Source of the DNA: an uncultured Oscillospiraceae bacterium
GTDB lineage: Bacteria; Bacillota; Clostridia; Oscillospirales; Oscillospiraceae
Assembly: GCA_949093475.1 (NCBI GenBank)
Contig: CARXAY010000107.1
Span: forward strand, 1-5,028
Direction: 5' to 3'
DNA length: 5,028 nucleotides
In this document: positions 1 to 5,028 of the stretch, one piece after another
Layout of the letters: each line of letters opens with the position of its first letter
Numbering within the stretch: position 1 is the first letter of the stretch
The notes under the pieces: model-generated
What the model saw: the letters and a program-made list of their open reading frames with translations, nothing else
The model's database searches: none
What the model was told of the DNA's origin: nothing
Translations under genes and position numbers: made by a program

Positions 1-1
1 C

Positions 2-3000
2 GGTCACGTCGATATCGTCGTTGTAGCCGTTGTCGTTCTCATCCGTGGGATCGATCTTACCCAGATAGTCCTCATGGTAGGCCACCTTGCGGAGGGTAGC
101 CTTCACCTGCGAGAGGTCAAAGGCCTCGTTGATGACCACGAGGTACTGGTTCTCCGAGGGAAGGAACTGCTGCCCCTCGTCCGCGGGAACTCCGCCCGCG
201 GGCCAGCCTCCGGCGGGATAACCGGCGGCGTGAGGCCGCGCCGTGCCCTTGGTCATCAGGTAGAGATCCTGATTGGCGCCGTTGCCCCCGGCGGGGTCGT
301 TCTGCCACGCGGCGGCGTCGTCCCGCTCGTCCTTGGTGAAGGTCTTGCGCCAGACGCGGTAGGTGTGCAGGGGATCGGGAGCAGGAGCTGTCTCGCTGTC
401 CTTCAGGTCGTTGCCGATCCCCGGGGTCATCACGTCGGTGGCGGGGGCGGTGGGGGCGGAATACTCGATCAGGTCGCTCAGCCGCAGCTTGGAGTAAAGC
501 GGCTCGTAGAAGTTGACGGTGACGGTCACGTCCTGATCCGGCATGGTAAAGGCATAGATCTTCGTCCCGTCCTTCACCAGCGCGGGGTCGCCGCCCCATG
601 TCGTGCTGGTATATTCATAAATGTCCACCGGCTGGGTGTTGTAAATGATCTGATTGCCGTGGCCGTCGTCGATGGTGACCGATTTGATCTCATATTCGTC
701 CACCAAGTTCGCCACCACATAGACCTTCTTGTCCTTGGCGAAGGTCTGGGTGGTGGTGGTATAGTTCATGACCTTGTCCGTTCCGTTGTCCTGCTCACCA
801 ACGATCAGCCCCGCCGTACCCATGTTGCCGTTCGTCGGCTTATAGATGACGGTGACCTTGTGGAGGGGATCGCGGCTCACCTCAAACTGGGCGTCGAAGT
901 CCAGCAGATACTCGTAGCTGCCGTCCGGCGCCGGGTGATCCTGATTGGTCGCGCCCCGCACGGCGTTGGGGTGGGAGGTGGAGGTGATGTAGAAGGTATC
1001 GCGGTAGTTGGGCGAGCCTTGCCCCCCATGTTCCTTGGCGTAATCCTCGTTGTTTTGGAGGTTATAGACATAGGTCAGGGTAAAGGTGGTGCTGCCCCCT
1101 ACGGGCAGGAAGGTGGCGGGGGGCTGGAGCATCTCAAAGCGGCCGCCCACCGTGTCGTGGGGGTAGCCGTCGGTGAGGCCGTCGATGTCCAGACCGTAAA
1201 TGTCCACATCGCCGTCGTTGACGATGGTGAAGGTATAGTCCTGACGGACGGTGTACTTCTCCAGCACCGTATCGTAGGTGGCCAGAGTGACCCGCTCGCT
1301 GTCCCCGGTGATGCCCCGGGTGATGCCCGTCGGCTCATCGCTGAGCAGGCGGATATGCTCCCGCAGAGAGGGTTCTTTCTCCGGAAGCTGGGTACGCAGG
1401 GTCGCCTTGTAGGTGGTGAGGTCGGCGGCGGGCTGGTGGACATAGCCGAAGGCCATCACCTGATAGCCGCTGTCCACCCGGTTGTTGGAGATGTCCCGCG
1501 GGCCGGTATACAGCGGGGTCGGGCCGTACTTGTAGACGGTGTCGCTGCCCACGAAGCTGTGGAGGGTCTCGCCGTGGGTGGGGTTTGTCCAGTCGGCGGT
1601 GTGGTTGGTGTCGATCTTGTCCACCTTCACCGAGAAGATCTCGCCGGGCTGCGCGCCGGTCTGGCCGTCATAAATGGTCTTTAGGCCGTAGGACTCCTCA
1701 TAGCGGGACACTTCGGCCTTGGGCCGCATGGGATTTCCGTCCTCGAACACGTCCGCGCCGTCGGTGAGGCCGTCGGTGACCGTCCCGCTCTTGTCATAGA
1801 GGGGCAGGCCCACGCCGGTGGCGGCATACATCGGCCCGACCGGGTTATAGCTGCCCCGGGGCAGGTAGAGGGTGTCCCCCACCTTGCCGGGCCAGTTGAA
1901 CAGCGCGGCGTTTTCGCCGATGAAGTTATAGGTCTTGCTCTCCACATACTCGTTGCGCCGGGGCGGGACGTACACGGGGATCTGCTCCGTCCAGCCGTCA
2001 GGCGTGTTGGGGTCGAGCTTGTCCGGGTCTTCGCAGATGGAGACCTGATACCACCCGCCCAGATTGATATACCGGCGCAGCGTCTCTCTGTCCCGGTCAT
2101 GGCGCGGGTCGCCCGCGGCGGGATCGGGGTCGGGATCGTCGGGGTTATAGTCCATGTTATAAAGATAGCCGCTTCCGCCGTCGCTCTGCCGCGTGCCCGG
2201 ATCGTAGAAGCCGTGGGTCACGGTGTTTCCGTCCTCCACGCTGTGGAACCAGTCGGGTACATTCACCCCGCCCTTGTTCTGGCCGATGCCGATCTCCTGC
2301 CCGTTGGGCAGCCAAGTGCGGAACACCGCCGTTTCGGAGATGTCCTTGTCGGTGCGCTTCACAGAAAGGGTGAGGGTGGGCTGGCCGTTGGTGTCGGTGA
2401 CGGTGCGGACATAGGTGACCTCATACTGCTCCACATCTACAAAGTCCTCGTGGGCCACGATGTGGCGTTTGGCGTGGTCGATGTCCCACCAGTCGTCGTC
2501 CTTGGTGGCGGTCTCCGTGTGCTGTTCGGGGACGGTGAGCCACGGGTAGGCCGCGCGGATCTCCGCGCTCAAGATCCCCTGCGCGTTGGTATGGTTTTCG
2601 TCCGAGGTCTCAAAGGAATACGTCCCCACGTGGTTCGCCGCCGTGAGGGGTACGTCTGTGCCGTCCGGCCAGTAGGGAACGCCGCCCACCGCGCCGTCCG
2701 CCTTCAGGGCGTGGAGGTTGGTCGTGGGGTTGGGCCAGACCGAGCCGGTGGACGCGCTGTCGGCGGGTATCCAGCCATGGATGGGCGTGGTGATGGACAC
2801 CCCGGCGGGCACGATATCCGTGACCACGTTGGCAACGGTGGGGAACGCCAGATCATTCACGTCGCTCACCTGTGTAGTGACCTGATCCAAGTCATAGGTG
2901 CGCTCCAGATCCTTCGCCGTCACGTCGATCACGGTGATGGGGGTGACGGTCATATGGGCGGTGACGGGCTTGGGGAAGGTCTGGGGATCGCCGTTGCTGT

Positions 3001-4357
3001 CAATGTATTTGTAGTACTGGGAGAAGGTATAATCTCCCCCCTTGGCGTCATAGCTCCCGGTCGTGACCGGCGATCCGTCCGCGGTGTATGTAGGGGTATA
3101 GCCGTCCTCCGTCCTGCCCCACGGGAAGGGGATGTTCTCCTTCGAGCCGTCGGCGTAGGTCACCGTGACCATGGGGGAGTATTTGCCCAGCGAGATGGGC
3201 AGGTCGCCCGGCGTTCCATCGGTAAAGTTCTGATAGGAGTTGATGGTCAGCTCCGGGTTGGTGGCCTCAACCTTGATGATCACGTCCTTGGGGAAGCTGA
3301 AGTCGTACCGCTCCACCACGTTTTTGCTCCAAATGTTGTCTCTCGGCCCAAAGCGGCTGTTGGACATGTTGCCCGCGTGGGCGTGGTGATGTCCCTGACT
3401 GATGTCCTCCTGCGTACCGATCCACGCCTTGATGTGCCAAGGATCCGGTGCCTTCGGCGTCGGCTGGGAGAGGTCAAGCAAAAAGGTGGTGGCCGACGTC
3501 GTCCCGCCGTTCAGCGAAGCCACAGCTACAATGGGTTCTTTTTTGCCGCCGTCCCGGTAGTCGCGGTAGCCCCGGTTGTCCACCCCGTTCTTCAGGGTCA
3601 TGTCGCCGAAGTATTTGACGATCTCGGGCAAACGGTCGATGTTCACCTGAAAGCTGAGCTGCCCCAGAACGACCTTTTCCACGTTCTCCTTGGGGTATTC
3701 CTCCTCCACGAAGAGATCCGCGTCGTCGCCATATTCCTCGCACTCGCTCCACAGCGGTGCGTTCCAGAGATTGACCACATAGCCGTCCTGTTCCTTTGTC
3801 GCTCCCTTCAGCACCCGGATGCTGCCGTACTTGCCGTCCGGGGTCTGCTTTTTGGCGATGGTCTGGGCGATCACGCCGTTGGGGGTTTGATCCAGCAGAA
3901 GATCCATCGTGATCGTATGGTTGACGGTATCCACCGTGCTGTAATACCGCTCGTCCTTCACCACGGTGTTCATAAAGGGATCGACGCTGTTTCCGTCGGC
4001 GTCCCGGAACAGGTCGGGGTTCGCGGCGAAAAACACATCCGTCCGCAGATTCGAGTTGTTGTCCGATTGGAGCTTGACGTTGGTGGTCATGTCCGAGGGG
4101 GTCAGGTAGTCCGGGTTGTATTTCAGGCTGAAATCCGCGCCCGTGCCGTTGACTACCTTGTCCACCGCCACGTCGAAGATGGCCTGAACCGTCAGCTCGC
4201 CGCCCACCATCTTATACTCCAGACTTGCCCCTTCAAAGAGAAGCTCGCCCTCGACGTCCGGCAGGGCAGGCTCGCTCATCACCACCATGGGGAGGACAAG
4301 CGACGCCGTGACCAGCAGACTGGCCAATATGGTTTTGATTCCATATCTCTTCTTCAC
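2..4357 (-). CDS. Giant secreted multi-domain (Ig-like/cohesin-like/InlB-repeat) surface protein, C-terminus beyond window
   Basis: The frame is open for 1452 codons and leaves the window without a stop, so the 3' end is missing. GTG is chosen as start: GGAGGG lies 7 nt upstream, an in-frame TGA lies at 4385-4387, and translation gives a Sec signal peptide (KKR, then a hydrophobic core at about residues 9-27, possible cleavage after VMS28). Seen in order: residues about 40-285 resemble a cohesin-type beta-sandwich (GADFSLKYNPDYL at 73-85, later LGQLSFQV); about 350-475 and 468-600 look like bacterial Ig-like modules (MVTVTYADGS; HMTVTP at 468-473); about 610-1035 is unassigned, with an Asp-Pro linker (PDDPDPDP near 739-746); 1040 to about 1160 resembles ASH/choice-of-anchor domains (YTFTIVNDGDVDIYGL then PVGGSTTFTLTY); 1166-1283 fits an InlB-B-type bacterial repeat ending FTMPDQDVTVTVNF; 1300-1308 and 1380-1394 are Ala/Pro/Gly linkers; 1439-1450 is a calcium-type loop. 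Only two cysteines (206, 775) occur, as is usual for exported Gram-positive proteins. No catalytic motif was recognised. Family assignments are by eye. Role inferred: adhesin or structural/scaffold protein outside the cell; wall anchoring would be encoded off-window. Confidence 0.93.
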   Translation of the reverse strand, partial: MKKRYGIKTILASLLVTASLVLPMVVMSEPALPDVEGELLFEGASLEYKMVGGELTVQAIFDVAVDKVVNGTGADFSLKYNPDYLTPSDMTTNVKLQSDNNSNLRTDVFFAANPDLFRDADGNSVDPFMNTVVKDERYYSTVDTVNHTITMDLLLDQTPNGVIAQTIAKKQTPDGKYGSIRVLKGATKEQDGYVVNLWNAPLWSECEEYGDDADLFVEEEYPKENVEKVVLGQLSFQVNIDRLPEIVKYFGDMTLKNGVDNRGYRDYRDGGKKEPIVAVASLNGGTTSATTFLLDLSQPTPKAPDPWHIKAWIGTQEDISQGHHHAHAGNMSNSRFGPRDNIWSKNVVERYDFSFPKDVIIKVEATNPELTINSYQNFTDGTPGDLPISLGKYSPMVTVTYADGSKENIPFPWGRTEDGYTPTYTADGSPVTTGSYDAKGGDYTFSQYYKYIDSNGDPQTFPKPVTAHMTVTPITVIDVTAKDLERTYDLDQVTTQVSDVNDLAFPTVANVVTDIVPAGVSITTPIHGWIPADSASTGSVWPNPTTNLHALKADGAVGGVPYWPDGTDVPLTAANHVGTYSFETSDENHTNAQGILSAEIRAAYPWLTVPEQHTETATKDDDWWDIDHAKRHIVAHEDFVDVEQYEVTYVRTVTDTNGQPTLTLSVKRTDKDISETAVFRTWLPNGQEIGIGQNKGGVNVPDWFHSVEDGNTVTHGFYDPGTRQSDGGSGYLYNMDYNPDDPDPDPAAGDPRHDRDRETLRRYINLGGWYQVSICEDPDKLDPNTPDGWTEQIPVYVPPRRNEYVESKTYNFIGENAALFNWPGKVGDTLYLPRGSYNPVGPMYAATGVGLPLYDKSGTVTDGLTDGADVFEDGNPMRPKAEVSRYEESYGLKTIYDGQTGAQPGEIFSVKVDKIDTNHTADWTNPTHGETLHSFVGSDTVYKYGPTPLYTGPRDISNNRVDSGYQVMAFGYVHQPAADLTTYKATLRTQLPEKEPSLREHIRLLSDEPTGITRGITGDSERVTLATYDTVLEKYTVRQDYTFTIVNDGDVDIYGLDIDGLTDGYPHDTVGGRFEMLQPPATFLPVGGSTTFTLTYVYNLQNNEDYAKEHGGQGSPNYRDTFYITSTSHPNAVRGATNQDHPAPDGSYEYLLDFDAQFEVSRDPLHKVTVIYKPTNGNMGTAGLIVGEQDNGTDKVMNYTTTTQTFAKDKKVYVVANLVDEYEIKSVTIDDGHGNQIIYNTQPVDIYEYTSTTWGGDPALVKDGTKIYAFTMPDQDVTVTVNFYEPLYSKLRLSDLIEYSAPTAPATDVMTPGIGNDLKDSETAPAPDPLHTYRVWRKTFTKDERDDAAAWQNDPAGGNGANQDLYLMTKGTARPHAAGYPAGGWPAGGVPADEGQQFLPSENQYLVVINEAFDLSQVKATLRKVAYHEDYLGKIDPTDENDNGYNDDIDVT
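176..220 (-). repeat. Three tandem 15-bp units encoding x-Pro-Ala-Gly-Gly
   Basis: Within the giant gene, residues 1380-1394 read YPAGG-WPAGG-VPADE, encoded by three adjacent imperfect 15-nt units (TATCCCGCCGGAGGC, TGGCCCGCGGGCGGA, GTTCCCGCGGACGAG). The units keep frame, so copy number could change without breaking the protein. This is probably a flexible linker between the InlB-type repeat and the calcium-loop region near the window edge. Confidence 0.7.
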
Positions 4358-4364
4358 AGGCAAT

Positions 4365-4370
4365 CCCTCC
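4365..4370 (-). promoter_or_regulatory. Shine-Dalgarno site fixing the GTG start
   Basis: GGAGGG on the minus strand lies 7 nt before the GTG at 4357-4355. This decides the start over a TTG two codons upstream (4363-4361), which would sit almost on top of the site, and over later ATG codons inside the signal peptide hydrophobic region, whose use would remove the KKR n-region. Confidence 0.88.
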
Positions 4371-4468
4371 AACGGGCAAAGTCTTCACAATTAGAAAAAG
4401 CTGGATATTTTTGCTTGTTTTTTCCTGCGTACGTGCCTATTTGGGCATAGTTATACATATACAGATAC
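4371..4468 (-). other. AT-rich 5' leader of the giant gene, no recognised RNA element
   Basis: This segment between the -10 hexamer and the Shine-Dalgarno site would form most of a leader of about 105 nt. It is A-rich on the minus strand (runs such as GGAAAAAAC and GCAAAAATA) and includes a small CGTACG palindrome, but no stable long hairpin or known riboswitch core was found by eye. It may simply be an unstructured leader favouring ribosome access. Confidence 0.4.
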
Positions 4469-4497
4469 ATGATAGCTCAAAACCAGAATTATGTCAA
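4469..4497 (-). promoter_or_regulatory. Sigma-A type promoter for the giant surface-protein gene
   Basis: On the minus strand, a perfect -35 hexamer TTGACA (4497-4492) is followed by 17 nt and a -10 hexamer TATCAT (4474-4469), five of six matches to TATAAT. The predicted transcription start is near 4462, giving a leader of about 105 nt before the GTG. It lies in the AT-rich gap just after the upstream terminator, in the right place and orientation. A weaker alternative, TTGAGC (4480-4475) with TATAAC (4455-4450), has a long 19-nt spacer. No operator palindrome was recognised. Confidence 0.75.
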
Positions 4498-4546
4498 TCG
4501 CTATTTGTCATTTTTTCGGAATTTTTGCAATTTTTCCGCCAAAGGC

Positions 4547-4581
4547 AAAAAGAAGCCCCTACCGCAGGTGCGGTAGGGGCT
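4547..4581 (-). terminator. Intrinsic (Rho-independent) terminator of the dockerin-like gene
   Basis: A perfect 12-bp GC-rich inverted repeat (4554-4565 AGCCCCTACCGC with 4570-4581) closes a 4-nt loop. On the minus strand it is followed by TCTTTTT (4553-4547). It starts 12 nt past the TAA of the upstream minus-strand gene and lies upstream of the promoter for the giant gene, so it separates the two transcription units. On the plus strand no T-run follows directly, so it is expected to act in one direction. Confidence 0.93.
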
Positions 4582-4593
4582 AAGTCGTGCTTT

Positions 4594-5028
4594 TTACTTC
4601 CAGCTGCGAAGGGTGATGCGGTACTCGGAGTACATATTCTCCAAGCGGCAGCTCTGGTTGGCGGTACGACCCCAGTGGCCGAAGATGTACGTGATGTCCA
4701 CGTCGGTCAGCAGGCCGTTGCCGTCCAGATCCAACAGGCGGTAGTCGAAGGATGTGGAGGCGGTGACGGAGATCATCTCCAGCATAAGGGCTTGCCCTTC
4801 GGCACTGCTCAGGGAGATGTGGTTCTCCACCACATATGCCGCCAGAATGTCCAGCTCATCCATCGGCTCGTCGTTGTCGGGCAGCTCCACCTCGTGATCG
4901 GGGAGAGTCACGTCGATGACGGGGATCTCCACCCGCTCGTCGTCGTCCACCACCGGGATCTCGGGCTGTTCCTCCGCCTCCTCCGCCTTCTTCGCGGGCT
5001 TGGAAGAGGTCTTGGACGGTCTGCGTGT
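4594..5028 (-). CDS. C-terminal part of a protein with dockerin/EF-hand-like calcium loop (5' end outside window)
   Basis: The frame is open from the right edge to a TAA at 4594-4596, giving the last 144 residues; the true start lies off-window. Residues about 4-65 form a low-complexity linker: Ser/Lys/Ala-rich, then Glu-rich (AEEAEE), then Pro/Asp/Val-rich (VVDDDERVEIPV, VELPDNDEPMDELD). Residues about 62-120 look like a small helical domain with a 12-residue loop DLDGNGLLTDVD at 100-111: Asp at 1 and 3, Asn at 5, Gly at 6, hydrophobic at 8, Asp at 12, which is the dockerin/EF-hand pattern. Type I dockerins normally carry two such loops; only one is recognisable here, so this is a half or diverged dockerin, or a plain EF-hand tail. 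A GTG at 4951-4953 could start a 119-residue protein, but it sits inside the linker with no well-placed ribosome site, so internal start is unlikely. A terminator begins 12 nt after the stop, so it is probably the last gene of its transcript. Function of the missing N-terminal part is unknown. Confidence 0.85.
   Translation of the reverse strand, partial: TRRPSKTSSKPAKKAEEAEEQPEIPVVDDDERVEIPVIDVTLPDHEVELPDNDEPMDELDILAAYVVENHISLSSAEGQALMLEMISVTASTSFDYRLLDLDGNGLLTDVDITYIFGHWGRTANQSCRLENMYSEYRITLRSWK

Noticed and set aside
438..460. G-rich run on the plus strand resembling a G-quadruplex
   Set aside because: The G runs are uneven (mixed runs of 2 and 5) and are explained by Ala/Pro/Thr linker codons (residues 1300-1308) on the minus strand.
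74..1684. 536-codon plus-strand open frame
   Set aside because: Same antisense register as above; low-complexity VGGG-rich composition and no ribosome site. It ends at the complement of the single CTA codon.
1166..1775. Exact 19-bp direct repeat GCCGTCGGTGAGGCCGTCG at 1166-1184 and 1757-1775
   Set aside because: Both copies encode DGLTDG with the gene's preferred codons, while the flanking protein sequence differs; this is best explained by a shared short motif with biased codons, not by a mobile or recombination site.
117..3752. Several short minus-strand frames (117-599, 877-1071, 1099-1443, 1681-2100, 3280-3477, 3474-3752) and short plus-strand frames (1585-1767, 2223-2414)
   Set aside because: All lie inside the giant gene in other frames and have Arg/Ser/Pro/Thr-rich compositions typical of frame-shifted GC-rich coding DNA.
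4371..4440. Possible c-di-GMP (GEMM-I) riboswitch suggested by CACGTACGCAGG in the leader
   Set aside because: The rest of the GEMM core (GCAAAGCC-like joining segment, tetraloop and receptor helices) is absent and no paired helices could be drawn.
2099..4450. 783-codon plus-strand open frame
   Set aside because: It is in exact codon register opposite the giant minus-strand gene. Its product is a Val/Gly/His/Arg-rich shadow without recognisable domains, and the opposite strand has a signal peptide, ribosome site, promoter and recognisable modules.
4594..4953. A complete 119-residue gene starting at the GTG at 4953
   Set aside because: The frame stays open to the window edge, the GTG lies in the middle of an acidic linker, and the nearest GGAGGA is about 16 nt away, too far for a normal start.

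Overview
The window reads as a piece of a low-to-moderate-copy, GC-rich Gram-positive genome, most likely a gut Clostridia (Oscillospiraceae-like) bacterium. The grounds are a strong GGAGGG Shine-Dalgarno site, a GTG start, an MKKR-type Sec signal peptide, GC-rich codon third positions and AT-rich intergenic DNA. The taxonomic placement is inference from style; no marker gene is present. All credible genes lie on the minus strand.

Right side (4594-5028): the 3' end of a gene whose product has a charged, Pro/Asp/Glu-rich linker followed by a compact C-terminal domain with one textbook EF-hand/dockerin-type calcium loop. Its stop codon is followed at once by a strong intrinsic terminator (4547-4581). 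Middle (4358-4546): an AT-rich intergenic region holding a near-consensus sigma-A promoter (TTGACA-17-TATCAT), a leader of about 105 nt and a Shine-Dalgarno site.

Left side (2-4357): one uninterrupted reading frame of 1452 codons that runs off the left edge. It encodes a very large secreted, calcium-loop-bearing, multi-domain beta-sandwich protein: signal peptide, a cohesin-like N-terminal module, Ig-like modules, a long unassigned middle, an ASH/choice-of-anchor-like module, an InlB-B-type bacterial repeat, low-complexity linkers, and a calcium-loop motif at the window edge. Long open frames on the plus strand (74-1684 and 2099-4450) are codon-for-codon antisense shadows of this gene.

The two genes are separate transcription units by sequence, but they suit each other: one ends in a dockerin-like motif and the next begins with a cohesin-like module. 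A role in extracellular or surface assembly, adhesion or glycan handling is the best guess. No catalytic domain, RNA gene, mobile element or CRISPR array was seen.
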